Positions 32,035-40,279 of a DNA stretch of 46,012 nucleotides are shown here, piece by piece (position 1 is the stretch's first letter; each line of letters opens with the position of its first letter). The notes beneath the pieces are model-generated. The model made no database searches. It was given only the letters and a program-made list of their open reading frames with translations, and was not told the origin of the DNA. This stretch comes from a gamma proteobacterium endosymbiont of Lamellibrachia anaximandri (lineage in GTDB: Bacteria > Pseudomonadota > Gammaproteobacteria > Chromatiales > Chromatiaceae). The stretch is taken from NCBI GenBank assembly GCA_016756855.1, contig JAESPD010000031.1, forward strand, positions 1 to 46,012. Reading direction: 5' to 3'. Made by a program: the position numbers and the translations under genes.

Positions 32035-32400
32035 ATGTCCACCATGCCCCAGCGAACACCTTTTATTCTGCTCTTGTTGCTGTTTTGGCAGGGTCCTGTT
32101 CTGGGATTTACCCTGTCCGGCGTGGTGATGGATGATGAAGAAACTGTTGCCGATGTAGAGATAATGCTGACCGACGCGAGCAACAATGTTGTCCTGGACA
32201 GTGTATATACCAACAGGAAAGGAGCATTCCGTTTTTCCGTCAAACCGGGTATTTTCAACATTGGCGCTTTCAAAAATGAGTATGCCGTTGTCTGGACCAG
32301 AGGCGTGGCAGTAAAAGAGACCGACCTTTCAATCAGGATCGAGATCACGCCAAAGGCGTTTGCGGAAGATCCGTTATCAACATCTGATGATTGCGAGTGA
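32035..32400 (+). CDS. Small secreted protein with carboxypeptidase-regulatory-like fold
   Basis: A 121-residue protein with signal peptide (up to about residue 24, LLLFWQGPVLG, then FTLSGVV). The rest resembles a single CarboxypepD_reg-like beta sandwich (SGVVMDDEETVADVEIMLTD, YTNRKGAFRFSV). Such domains are found in surface and transport-associated proteins, with no activity of their own. GGAG lies about 8 nt upstream, 5 nt after the pentaheme gene, so it belongs to the same operon. Confidence 0.75.
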   Translation: MSTMPQRTPFILLLLLFWQGPVLGFTLSGVVMDDEETVADVEIMLTDASNNVVLDSVYTNRKGAFRFSVKPGIFNIGAFKNEYAVVWTRGVAVKETDLSIRIEITPKAFAEDPLSTSDDCE

Positions 32401-32461
32401 ATGAACCACCCCACCGCAAGCGGATGGGATTGTTAAGCTGCGGGGAATCAAACCCAAAGAG

Positions 32462-33007
32462 ATGAAAGATCAGTATTGCGAAATCACCAAAGCTGCCGCC
32501 GGGACGGATGATGCACAAGACCGGCTTTGGCCCTCGCCCGCCTATACGCAACAGGTCGAGGAATTGAAGAACGCGATAGGCAAAAAGGTCTATCTCGTCG
32601 AACTCAAACCCGGTGATATCAACATGGGCATCCGCCTTTCGGATACTGCCTTTGAACTGCTGGGCGTGGTCGATTTCCCACGGCCTGACCCCACAAAGGG
32701 AATCGCCCCACACCTGATCCTGCTCGACGATGGCCGGGGCATCAATCTGGGACACATTGCCCGGATTTCGTTGGACACCCCCTTCAGCCCTTCTGCAGCA
32801 AACACCCTCTATCAGGATAGATTCCTGATGCAGAATCTTCTGTTACGTAAGCGGCGGCTCTCCAAGGCCTCTATTGCTGCAAAATCCAAAGCATTGCTTG
32901 GGAGAATGCTTGGGAAACCGTTGGATAACCCACTCATAGAGAACGGGGGATCCATCTGTGAGTCCGATGGAACCACCAATAGAAAACAGGTGAAGAAAGC
33001 GCAATAA
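32462..33007 (+). CDS. Protein of unknown function
   Basis: A 181-residue soluble protein without signal peptide. Visible features are KKVYLVELKPGDINMGIRLS, APHLILLDDGRGINLGHIAR and a Lys/Arg-rich tail. I recognise no family. The frame is open for 19 codons upstream of the ATG but holds no ATG, GTG or TTG there, and the ribosome binding site is poor (AAAGAG right at the start), so the true start is uncertain and a 5' truncation is possible. It ends directly at the convergent permease gene with no gap. Confidence 0.6.
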   Translation: MKDQYCEITKAAAGTDDAQDRLWPSPAYTQQVEELKNAIGKKVYLVELKPGDINMGIRLSDTAFELLGVVDFPRPDPTKGIAPHLILLDDGRGINLGHIARISLDTPFSPSAANTLYQDRFLMQNLLLRKRRLSKASIAAKSKALLGRMLGKPLDNPLIENGGSICESDGTTNRKQVKKAQ

Positions 33008-33961
33008 TCAAGCGAGGAAATTGAAGCCCCAGCCAACCAGGGTGAATGCCACGGCCAATACACCAGCAAACAGAGCCAGCGCCTGCCACTTGATGACCTT
33101 GCGCAAGATCAGCATCTCGGGCAGCGATAGTGCTGCCACACTCATCATCAGGGCAAGCGTAGTGCCCACGGCAACCCCTTTTATGAGCATCGCCTCGGCC
33201 ACCGGAATCACCCCGGTGGCGTTTGAGTAGAGGGGGATGCCCAACACCACGGCCGCCGGTACCGAGTACCAGGCATCACCTCCGAGATATTCACCAACCC
33301 ACTGTTCAGGCACAAACCCGTGGAACAAGGCGCCCACGCCTATGCCCAGTACCACCCACTTCCAGATCCGGCCGACTATTTCCTTCACCTCCGCTACCGC
33401 ATAACGATGTCGGCCAGCGAAAGATCTGTCCGGCTCGGGTAGGTCAGCCTCCCCCATGTGGATCTTCCAGACATAATCCTCAACCCAACGTTCCGGCTTG
33501 AATGCCTGCATCGCCAAACCGCCGAACCAGGCAACCAGCAACCCCGCCGTTACATAGAGCGCCGCCAGTTTCCAACCGAGAATGCCAACCAGGATTACTG
33601 CGGCAACTTCGTTGATCATCGGGCTGGCGATAAGAAAAGAGAAGGTGACGCCCAGGGGTATTCCTGCCTCCACAAAACCGATGAACAGCGGCACCGAAGA
33701 GCAGGAACAGAATGGCGTCACCGCACCGAGGGAGACAGCGAATCCCCGCGCCTGCCAATCCGGGCGACCACGCACAAATCTGCGAACCCGCTCCGGGGAC
33801 AGCAGTGCCCGCAGCAGTCCCATGAGATAGATGACAATAACCAGAAGTGCAAATATCTTGGCCAGGTCCATGACAAAGAAGTGCAACGCCGCGCCCGTGG
33901 ATGAGAGCGGATCGAGACCCATGCCTTGATAGATCAGCATGTTTGCCAGGATCTCAAACAT
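33008..33961 (-). CDS. ArsP/YraQ-like permease (COG0701)
   Basis: A 317-residue integral membrane protein of the DUF318/COG0701 permease family, which includes ArsP, an exporter of organic arsenicals. The family signature TPFCSCSSVPLFIGF is present (C85, C87), as is the second half signature GIPLYSNATGVIPVAEAML. About eight hydrophobic segments are visible. The start is the ATG at 33961, which overlaps the arsJ stop by 8 bp; a longer open frame upstream is the shadow of arsJ. As the last gene of an arsenic operon it probably exports an arsenic species, but the exact substrate is an inference. Confidence 0.85.
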   Translation of the reverse strand: MFEILANMLIYQGMGLDPLSSTGAALHFFVMDLAKIFALLVIVIYLMGLLRALLSPERVRRFVRGRPDWQARGFAVSLGAVTPFCSCSSVPLFIGFVEAGIPLGVTFSFLIASPMINEVAAVILVGILGWKLAALYVTAGLLVAWFGGLAMQAFKPERWVEDYVWKIHMGEADLPEPDRSFAGRHRYAVAEVKEIVGRIWKWVVLGIGVGALFHGFVPEQWVGEYLGGDAWYSVPAAVVLGIPLYSNATGVIPVAEAMLIKGVAVGTTLALMMSVAALSLPEMLILRKVIKWQALALFAGVLAVAFTLVGWGFNFLA

Positions 33962-35174
33962 CCACAGTTTCTTCCTTCTCCTGGGGTACATCAGGAAGGC
34001 GAAACGAAAGCAGCGCAGCCACCAACAAGAACCCTGCCGACCACCAGAGACACCCCACCAATCCCTGCGTCTGGTAAGCCCAACCGGAGAGCATTGTACC
34101 CACCAACCGGCCGCCTGCATTCGCCATATAGTAAAAACCGACGTTCATCGAGACCTTGTCAAAATCAGAATAGGCAAGAATCAAATACGAGTGCACAGCT
34201 GAGTTGATGGCAAAGACGATACCGAAAAGAATCAGACCGAGGATCAGCACCAGTTGCGAATCCCATCCCTGCCCCAACGCCAGAGCTAAGCCTGCGGGGA
34301 TAAACACAAGCAGAAAGGCAGAGTTGCGCGCAGTACTGCCGCCTGGCCCCTGACCGTGATGAGTGTGCCGTACCAGTCTTGGTGCGGCGGCCTGCACGAA
34401 ACCGTAGCCGATCACCCACAGCGCCAGGAAACCACCCACCCAGGAGAACTCCCACTTCAGCACGTCATAGAGGAACACCGGCAGGCCCACCACAAACCAG
34501 ACATCACGGGAACCGAACAGGAAGAAGCGGGCCGCCGACAGCCAGTTTATCGCCGGAACCTTGGAGAATACCTGGGTGAACTTGGGTTTGGATTTCATCT
34601 TGCCCACACCGGAGGGCAATAATAGGGCTGTCACCACCAGCACTATCAGCAACATACCCGCCAGCACCGCCAGCGCTGTCCGAAAACCGATCCACTCCAA
34701 CAGGGCCGCACCGATAAAGAACCCCGCCCCCTTGAGGGCGTTCTTGGAGCCGGTAAGCACGGCAACATACTTGAACAGCTTCGACTCGCCACCGCCGCTT
34801 AAGGTTTTTACGCTGGCCTTGGCCGACATCTTGTTCAGGTCTTTTGCGATGCCGGACAACGCCTGGGCAGCCATCACAAAGGGCACGGAGAGCCAGGCAT
34901 CCGGCACAGTGAGCGCCATCAGCGCCACCACCTGCATCCCCATACCGATATGCATGGTGAGATTCAGGCCGATGCGTGCTCCCAACCACCCCCCCACAAG
35001 GTTGGTGACGATGCCGAAGAACTCATAGAAGAGAAACAGCATTGCCACCTCGAAGGGCGAATAGCCCAGCAGGTGGAAGTAGAGTACCACCAGCATGCGG
35101 ATGGCACCGTCGGTGATGGTAAAGGCCCAATAGCCACCGGTGACTGTCAGGTAGTTTCTGAGGTTATTTTCCAT
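33954..35174 (-). CDS. arsJ: Organoarsenical efflux MFS transporter ArsJ
   Basis: A 406-residue major facilitator superfamily protein with about 12 hydrophobic helices. The N-terminal MENNLRNYLTVTGGYWAFTI, the loop ALSGIAKDLNKMSAKASVK and YYMANAGGRLVGTMLSGWAY are features I associate with ArsJ. Together with a GAPDH encoded in the same operon, ArsJ exports 1-arseno-3-phosphoglycerate, which breaks down to arsenate outside the cell. This is the only known efflux route for pentavalent arsenate itself. The adjacent GAPDH gene supports the assignment. Confidence 0.92.
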   Translation of the reverse strand: MENNLRNYLTVTGGYWAFTITDGAIRMLVVLYFHLLGYSPFEVAMLFLFYEFFGIVTNLVGGWLGARIGLNLTMHIGMGMQVVALMALTVPDAWLSVPFVMAAQALSGIAKDLNKMSAKASVKTLSGGGESKLFKYVAVLTGSKNALKGAGFFIGAALLEWIGFRTALAVLAGMLLIVLVVTALLLPSGVGKMKSKPKFTQVFSKVPAINWLSAARFFLFGSRDVWFVVGLPVFLYDVLKWEFSWVGGFLALWVIGYGFVQAAAPRLVRHTHHGQGPGGSTARNSAFLLVFIPAGLALALGQGWDSQLVLILGLILFGIVFAINSAVHSYLILAYSDFDKVSMNVGFYYMANAGGRLVGTMLSGWAYQTQGLVGCLWWSAGFLLVAALLSFRLPDVPQEKEETVDV

Positions 35175-35197
35175 TATCGGCCATTGTCATGAGGGAG

Positions 35198-35587
35198 TTA
35201 ACAGCAGGCGGCAACCCGACAGACCGCCTCGCGAATCAGCGTCTCCGGCAGTGCTTCATAGGTCTCTCCGCCAAAGGTCACGGTTCTGCAATCTGTCGAC
35301 TGGCCAGTGAATTCACAGCAGGAATCGCAGTGACTCTTACCCGAACTGGCCTCGGGTAGGATCGACTCGATAGGTCGTCCATTGATGAGAATGAGATTGG
35401 ACTGATCGATCTCGTCCATTCCCAGTATCGTCTCCTCCAATCTGATATCCCAACCCGATGGCTGACACTCTTTTGCGAGCCGTTCGATTAGCATATCCAA
35501 AGCTACACCTGTATCGGTGCAACGGACACAGGTATTGCCCGCTTTCTCAATATGTCGCCATTCGACAACCAGTCTCTTGTCATGCAT
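35198..35587 (-). CDS. DUF2703 Cys-rich protein
   Basis: A 129-residue soluble protein beginning MHDKRLVVEWRHIEKAG, typical of DUF2703. It is rich in cysteines: CVRC near the N-terminus, CDSCCEF in the middle and VCRVAACC at the end, so metal or metalloid binding is plausible. GGGAGG lies about 8 nt upstream of the ATG at 35587; the open frame before it has no such signal. It lies between the GAPDH gene and arsJ. Its function is not known to me. Confidence 0.8.
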   Translation of the reverse strand: MHDKRLVVEWRHIEKAGNTCVRCTDTGVALDMLIERLAKECQPSGWDIRLEETILGMDEIDQSNLILINGRPIESILPEASSGKSHCDSCCEFTGQSTDCRTVTFGGETYEALPETLIREAVCRVAACC

Positions 35588-35628
35588 ATCTCTATCCTCC
35601 CGCAATCCCTGATCAGAGTCGCAAAAAA

Positions 35629-36630
35629 TCATAGGGAGCCGGCCACCTTGCCGGCAATATCCATCATCCGTTCCACATAACCCCACTCGTTGTCATACCA
35701 GGCATAGACTTTGACTTGAGTGCCATCGATCACCATGGTGGAGAGCGCATCGACGATGGAGGACCGCGAATCATTGAGATAGTCGACAGAAACCAGCGGC
35801 CGCTCCTCATAGCCCAGAATACCCTCCAGCTCTCCCTCGGCAGCCTCTTTGAAGTAACCGTTAACCTCTTCAACCGTGACTGGACGACTGGCCTCAAAAA
35901 CAAAATCGGTGAGTGAAGCGTTGAGCAGCGGCACCCGCACGGCGTGGCCATTAAGCTTGCCGGTCAGCTCGGGAAATATCCGGGTGATCGCCTTGGCCGA
36001 CCCAGTCGAGGTGGGAATCAGCGACTGGCCGCAGGCCCGCGCCCGGCGCAGATCCTTGTGGCCCTTATCGACGATGGTCTGGGTATTGGTAATGTCGTGG
36101 ATGGTGGTCATGCAGCCGTGTTTGATGCCGATCCGCTCATGCATTACCTTGACCACCGGCGCCAGACAATTGGTGGTACAGGAAGCGGCAGTCAGCAAAT
36201 GATTCACCGCTGGGTCATATAGATCATCATTAATCCCGTAGACAATGTTGAGGGCACCTTCGGTGGGTGCGGCCACGATCACCTTCTTCACCCCCTGTTC
36301 GAAATAGGCGTTCAGGGAGTCCGGCTTTTTGTGGTGTTTACCGGTGGCCTCGATGACGATGTCACAATCCGACCAATCGGTATCCCCAATTTGCGTATTT
36401 GATGAGTAGGCCAACGGCTTGCCATCGACGATCATCACTTCGTCATCCGACGCGGTTTCAAGATCCCAGGTGCCGTGCACCGAATCAAACTTGAGCAGGT
36501 GGGCCGAACCCTCCGCATCGGTGGAGATCTCATTGACGCGGACAAACTCAAACTCATCCCTTCCCCAGCCTGCCCGCAGACCCAGCCGCCCCATACGGCC
36601 AAAGCCGTTGATACCAATTCTTACAGTCAT
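35629..36630 (-). CDS. Glyceraldehyde-3-phosphate dehydrogenase, arsenic-operon type
   Basis: A 333-residue complete GAPDH: N-terminal NAD fold ([20 protein letters not shown]), catalytic C151 in SCTTNCLAP, and His178 (TTIHDITN). In this setting it probably uses arsenate in place of phosphate and makes 1-arseno-3-phosphoglycerate, the substrate of ArsJ. It may or may not also serve glycolysis. The ATG at 36630 has GGAGAG 8 nt upstream; the longer open frame upstream is the shadow of the thioredoxin-like gene. Confidence 0.93.
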   Translation of the reverse strand: MTVRIGINGFGRMGRLGLRAGWGRDEFEFVRVNEISTDAEGSAHLLKFDSVHGTWDLETASDDEVMIVDGKPLAYSSNTQIGDTDWSDCDIVIEATGKHHKKPDSLNAYFEQGVKKVIVAAPTEGALNIVYGINDDLYDPAVNHLLTAASCTTNCLAPVVKVMHERIGIKHGCMTTIHDITNTQTIVDKGHKDLRRARACGQSLIPTSTGSAKAITRIFPELTGKLNGHAVRVPLLNASLTDFVFEASRPVTVEEVNGYFKEAAEGELEGILGYEERPLVSVDYLNDSRSSIVDALSTMVIDGTQVKVYAWYDNEWGYVERMMDIAGKVAGSL

Positions 36631-36652
36631 CTCTATCTCTCCTAAAGTGGGT

Positions 36653-36889
36653 CTATTCAGCGATCCATTGACGGACCAGGTCTGGACCCGGCAGGCCACC
36701 GGCATGAACCACCTTGCCATCGACCACTACGCCGGGGGTGGACATCACGCCGTAGCCCATGATCTCTGCCATATCGGTGATCTTCTCTAACTCGATATCC
36801 GCACCCGCCTGTTCTGCGGCAATTCGGATCAGATTGGCGGTGGTCTCGCAGTTTTTGCAGCCGGAGCCCAGTACCTTGATGTTTTTCAT
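36653..36889 (-). CDS. Thioredoxin-like protein (redox-active disulfide type)
   Basis: A 78-residue small thioredoxin-fold protein with active-site C11-K-N-C14 ([10 protein letters not shown]) and the cis-Pro region [16 protein letters not shown]. Proteins of this size and type often lie next to arsR and COG0701 permease genes; a role in reducing or relaying metalloid thiol bonds is plausible. AGAGGA lies about 7 nt upstream of the ATG. It is the second gene of the arsenic operon. Confidence 0.88.
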   Translation of the reverse strand: MKNIKVLGSGCKNCETTANLIRIAAEQAGADIELEKITDMAEIMGYGVMSTPGVVVDGKVVHAGGLPGPDLVRQWIAE

Positions 36890-36916
36890 AATCGGTTCCT
36901 CTGGATCTTGTAATAA

Positions 36917-37264
36917 TCAGGCGCTGCATACGCCACTGGGACGGTTGGGCATCTCCGCCAAGGCAACGGTGTCACTGGCAAAAGGCTCTTCATCCCGTAT
37001 TCCTTCCGCCGTCTTGCGGATCACCGCCTCCACCCAGGCTGGAACCTCCGGGTTGAGACGGTAGTAGATCCATAGCCCAACCTTGCGGTCACTGACCAGT
37101 TCCGCCTTGCGCAGGCCAGCAAGATGGTGGGAGACCTTGGGTTGGGGAAGTCCCAGTGCTTGGGTCAATTCACAGACGCAAAGTTCTTCATGATTGACCA
37201 GCAGGGATAGGCAACGAAGACGGGTAGGATCGGAGAGCGCCTTGAAAAGCAGTGTGGGCAACAT
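36917..37264 (-). CDS. arsR: Arsenic-responsive repressor ArsR
   Basis: A 115-residue ArsR-family winged-helix repressor. It has the arsenite-binding ELCVCELT motif (C29, C31) and a recognition helix LPQPKVSHHLAGLRKA. It binds DNA without metalloid and leaves it when arsenite or antimonite binds. It is the first gene of the operon, with a palindrome directly upstream (37277-37300), so it likely represses its own operon. Confidence 0.93.
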   Translation of the reverse strand: MLPTLLFKALSDPTRLRCLSLLVNHEELCVCELTQALGLPQPKVSHHLAGLRKAELVSDRKVGLWIYYRLNPEVPAWVEAVIRKTAEGIRDEEPFASDTVALAEMPNRPSGVCSA

Positions 37265-37276
37265 ATCGAATCAGCT

Positions 37277-37300
37277 CTATATCTACACAAGAAGATATAG
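37277..37300. promoter_or_regulatory. Likely ArsR operator
   Basis: A perfect 8-bp inverted repeat, CTATATCT and AGATATAG, with an 8-nt spacer, 12 bp upstream of arsR. The sequence TATATCTACACAAG at 37278-37291 repeats exactly at 37303-37316, so a second half-site follows. Beyond this, up to 37524, I see no gene or clear signal. Confidence 0.65.
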
Positions 37301-37524
37301 AGTATATCTACACAAGTCGATATTGCAAAGAATAATTTTAACTATTCAGCTCAGAGTGGATATGGAGAAAATGTGCAGGATGCCCGTGACGACTGCATGG
37401 ATGCAGGAGGTAGAGCGAAGCAGGAAGCCAGAGCCGAGCGTGCGAACCGCATCATTTGTGATCGGAAAGCTGCTTCGGAGACACAATCGGGCCCGGATGC
37501 TGTCCGATAGATCAGCGACTCACG

Positions 37525-38244
37525 TCAGAAATGAAACCGGGCGCTCAAAATATATCGGGTATCATTTGGCCCGTTCAGATCCTGAACCAACGCCCCCTCC
37601 AGCACCCAGCGTTTGTGGATCGACTGCAATCCAACCGTGGCCTGGTGCACCATCTCTCTGCCCTGTTCCCAGCGCCCGCCCAGTTCCAGGTCGAGATCCC
37701 ATTCACTACCGATACCCCACTCCGCATGTTCAGCCGGGCTGAGTCGGTATTGCCAGGCGATATCATAACGCGCCCGGTCGAGGGCATCATCCAGCCCTTC
37801 AATCCAGAGCAGATCCAGATCCCACTCATGGCGTTGACGATAGAAGGTTGCCACCGCACCCAGCGACAGGCTCCCATCCCGGGCACTATCGGTGGGCAGG
37901 ATTACTCCACCCAACAGGCCAAGCCGGCTGGTACCCTGCATCGTGTCATCCTGCCAGACAATGTGCCGGTAGAGGAGACTCAGATCACCCAGACGGTCAC
38001 CGTCGCCGGAAGAGAGGCGATAGGGCACTCCCAGAAACAGGGTCTGTTTTGCACTGAACCCATATGCCAAATTGCCGGTCAAACTGTTTGCACCGGCATC
38101 ACCATTGTGCTCATCCACAAAACGCACAACCGTGCCACCCGCCTCTATCGGCAGCGCGACGAATGAGCGAATGCCCATTGCGCTGGCATCGTTGGTCAGA
38201 ACAGTCAACACCACTCCCGTCACAAAGGTCTTATCAATGATCAT
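37525..38244 (-). CDS. Outer-membrane beta-barrel protein of the metal cluster
   Basis: A 239-residue protein with a short N-terminal hydrophobic segment (MIIDKTFVTGVVLTVLTNDASA) that may serve as signal peptide. Many alternating strands typical of beta barrels follow (GNLAYGFSAKQTLFLGVPY, LGDLSLLYRHIVW), ending in YILSARFHF with a C-terminal Phe. This fits the MetA/phenol-pathway-like transporter barrels. It overlaps the MerP-like gene by 4 bp (ATGA), so it is co-translated with it; metal passage is an inference from context. Confidence 0.75.
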   Translation of the reverse strand: MIIDKTFVTGVVLTVLTNDASAMGIRSFVALPIEAGGTVVRFVDEHNGDAGANSLTGNLAYGFSAKQTLFLGVPYRLSSGDGDRLGDLSLLYRHIVWQDDTMQGTSRLGLLGGVILPTDSARDGSLSLGAVATFYRQRHEWDLDLLWIEGLDDALDRARYDIAWQYRLSPAEHAEWGIGSEWDLDLELGGRWEQGREMVHQATVGLQSIHKRWVLEGALVQDLNGPNDTRYILSARFHF

Positions 38245-38552
38245 TTTGCAGACCCGTCTGGTTGAAAGATGACTTCTCCTGGGGTAAAGCCGGCATCGAC
38301 AATGGCCTTGCGGATCACCTCAAGATCAGCAGATTCACCCTGCTTCATGACGATGCGCGCCCGCTTGTTTTTCAGACTCACGTCGGCGGACTCAACACCC
38401 TGGAGCTTGTTCAGCTTCTTCTCCGTGCCATAGACACAGAACGGACAGGTCATCCCCGTCACCTCGATCTCGACCACCTGCGGTGTACCTGCCCAACTGG
38501 GAGAAACAGTAAAGAGCAGCAGACTGGTTAGCAGTGAAATAAAAGGCTTCAT
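38241..38552 (-). CDS. MerP-like periplasmic heavy-metal-binding protein
   Basis: A 103-residue protein with signal peptide (MKPFISLLTSLLLFTVSPSWA) and one heavy-metal-associated (HMA) domain. The metal motif is GMTCPFC (C36, C39), as in MerP and copper chaperones. The usual end of the fold is seen in ESADVSLKNKRARIVM and VIRKAIVDAGFTPG. It would bind a soft metal in the periplasm and pass it on. It lies 33 bp after a MerT-like membrane protein gene. Confidence 0.9.
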   Translation of the reverse strand: MKPFISLLTSLLLFTVSPSWAGTPQVVEIEVTGMTCPFCVYGTEKKLNKLQGVESADVSLKNKRARIVMKQGESADLEVIRKAIVDAGFTPGEVIFQPDGSAK

Positions 38553-38585
38553 GGGAGCGTCCTCCTGTAGAACTGGGAAAAATGC

Positions 38586-38987
38586 TCAAATATCGAGCCA
38601 GATACGCAACGGCAGGGAGATATAGGCAGCAAAAAAACCGATGCACCAGATAGTGAGGGAAGACCAGTAGATACGCTTGTTCCAGATCTGGGTCTTATTG
38701 CAGAGTTCACCCAGTTGAGGATCACTGGGACAACTGCGTCCGGAGCGATAAAGCAGCCATCCGGAGAGACCCAGCATGAGAGCAGAGAGTACAAACACCC
38801 AAGCTTTGTGTTGGCTCAAGGTGACCAGAAAGGGCAATGCACTGGTCAGTGCCGCGACTATCGCCCCAAACCCAAGTGTGACCAGGAGGATCGGTAGGGC
38901 ACAGCAGACCAGTGTACCGGAGGTAACAAACAGGGTCAGCCAGGTGATACCGCCACCTTTTGTTCCCACATCTCGCCATTCCTGCAT
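38586..38987 (-). CDS. MerT-like membrane metal transport protein
   Basis: A 133-residue membrane protein with three or four hydrophobic helices. A vicinal Cys pair (C28, C29) lies in the first helix (GTLVCCALPILLVTLGFGA), as in MerT. Other Cys occur in GRSC and GELC. The start is taken at the ATG 38987, with GAGAGG upstream; a GTG at 38999 is less likely. It is transcribed with the MerP-like gene. No merA or merR is seen, so the metal need not be mercury. Confidence 0.75.
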   Translation of the reverse strand: MQEWRDVGTKGGGITWLTLFVTSGTLVCCALPILLVTLGFGAIVAALTSALPFLVTLSQHKAWVFVLSALMLGLSGWLLYRSGRSCPSDPQLGELCNKTQIWNKRIYWSSLTIWCIGFFAAYISLPLRIWLDI

Positions 38988-39031
38988 TTTTCCAGTCACC
39001 TCTCGGGAGAATCAAAGATGCCACTCCATCA

Positions 39032-39044
39032 CGAGCCTAGCTCG
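39032..39044. other. Short perfect inverted repeat upstream of the MerT-like gene
   Basis: CGAGC-CTA-GCTCG, 45 bp upstream of the MerT-like start and 82 bp downstream of the cytochrome c'-like stop. It could be an operator or a weak terminator stem; there is no T tract. Confidence 0.3.
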
Positions 39045-39125
39045 ATAGTCACCCTTCTCCGAATTGCCGTTTAGATATTAATTATGACAACCTGGAGCTG
39101 ACGCTAATTCCGCTCACTCAGCCTG

Positions 39126-39542
39126 TCAATGCACCCGGAACCCAGCATGACAGGCAATACAGCGCTCCGTCAGTGCAGCAAAACCGGCCATCGCCTTCTG
39201 TAGATCTGCTTCTGACAGAGTTCGGCTCAAACGGCTTGCCTCACGGTGCATCTCCGTACCCAGTGCGCGCATTGCCGGCGGCATCAGCGGCGCCATGTGC
39301 GAGGCTCCATGCGACTTCATTGAACTCATGCCCACGCGCTGCTCAATCAGATCACTCGCCCTGTCCCACTCATCTGCGGCAACCAGGGATTGCGCCTCGG
39401 CCAAGGCCGACATATGATCACGCATATTCATCATCATGTGTCCGCGCATCATCTCAGGGAATTGAACAAACTGCCGATCATCAGCAGCTGCCGAGGTTGC
39501 GAGAAAGCCACCTAGAACCCATAGAAAAATTCTCCTATCCAT
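39126..39542 (-). CDS. Cytochrome c'-like monoheme protein
   Basis: A 138-residue periplasmic protein with signal peptide (MDRRIFLWVLGGFLATSAAA). It is rich in helices and Met, with one haem site near the C-terminus, RCIACHAGFRVH (C128, C131, H132). A C-terminal CxxCH in a four-helix protein is the layout of cytochrome c' and cytochrome b562-like proteins. Many Met and His residues (PEMMRGHMMMNMRDHM) suggest metal contact, in keeping with the metal-resistance setting. GGAG lies about 8 nt before the ATG. Confidence 0.8.
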   Translation of the reverse strand: MDRRIFLWVLGGFLATSAAADDRQFVQFPEMMRGHMMMNMRDHMSALAEAQSLVAADEWDRASDLIEQRVGMSSMKSHGASHMAPLMPPAMRALGTEMHREASRLSRTLSEADLQKAMAGFAALTERCIACHAGFRVH

Positions 39543-39742
39543 CTCAACTCTCCAATCAGATTGCGAACCAAGCGAGCAGTTTACCGGTTTCTCCGTAGTG
39601 TGTTTTTAATAATCTCTATCTGGAGACTCCCTCTCCCTCGGTCGTCACAGGCAACAAGGATCAGAGTGCGATACAGACAAGATATAGCTACAGCCCCATA
39701 CGTTAGATCTCGTAATGCCGTTGCTTGTAGGATGTCATGATG

Positions 39743-39768
39743 AAAAGGAGGCGTTCTAGAGCACCCCC
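39743..39768 (-). terminator. Likely terminator after the cus-linked genes
   Basis: On the minus strand GGGGGTG and CGCCTCC form a 7-bp stem (two G-T pairs) with an 8-nt loop containing TCTAGA, followed by TTTTC. It lies 24 nt after the stop of the small periplasmic protein gene and could end the cus transcript. Confidence 0.5.
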
Positions 39769-39791
39769 TTATCCGACAGCTATTCCAGTTA

Positions 39792-40232
39792 CTAAGGCAT
39801 ATAGTGAATCCCACCAAAATGCTTCTGCCCGTCAGCTGTCTTGAACAGCACCATCAACTGATATTTTCCCGCTGACGCCAGGTCATAACCGGCCATATAC
39901 CAATCCCCCATCTTCATCAGCATCTTGCTGCTCTCCTTGCCGTCAGGGCTGGCCACCTTGGAGTTAGCGGTGATGTCATTCAAAACCCGGCCACCCTGCT
40001 CCACCTTGATCATCAGGTTGTGACTGCCACCATGCTGCATACCCTCTTTGGCCTGCATCACATGGAAGCTGACGGTGTAGCCGTCGATCTGGGTCTTCTC
40101 CATGAACATCTTCGGCTGTGCGGCCATGGCGTCATGGCTGCTATGGTCCATGGTGTGGTTCATTTCGGCATAGCTGACGGCAGCAAGGCTGCTGAGGATG
40201 GCAAAGGTCAGGCTCTTCAGGACTGTTTTCAT
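39792..40232 (-). CDS. Small periplasmic Met/His-rich protein
   Basis: A 146-residue protein with signal peptide (MKTVLKSLTFAILSSLAAVSYA). A Met/His-rich start (EMNHTMDHSSHDAMAAQPKM) is followed by a predicted beta sandwich (YTVSFHVMQAKEGMQHGGSH, KYQLMVLFKTADGQKHFGGI). Its position right after cusA and the Met/His composition suggest a periplasmic copper- or silver-binding helper, in the place where cusF often lies, though it is not a typical CusF. GGAG lies 9 nt before the ATG. Confidence 0.75.
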   Translation of the reverse strand: MKTVLKSLTFAILSSLAAVSYAEMNHTMDHSSHDAMAAQPKMFMEKTQIDGYTVSFHVMQAKEGMQHGGSHNLMIKVEQGGRVLNDITANSKVASPDGKESSKMLMKMGDWYMAGYDLASAGKYQLMVLFKTADGQKHFGGIHYMP

Positions 40233-40279
40233 GTTGTATCTCCACTCATGTTGGTAAAAGGTCGTTTACAAATACTTAT

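Noticed and set aside
33962-34120. N-terminal extension of the ArsP-like permease
   Set aside because: It overlaps arsJ in another frame and is Trp/Arg-rich without family match. The ATG at 33961 starts the normal permease.
37194-37742. A 182-codon plus-strand frame between arsR and the barrel gene
   Set aside because: It overlaps the 5' part of arsR, its operator and the end of the barrel gene, and the translation has no recognisable features.
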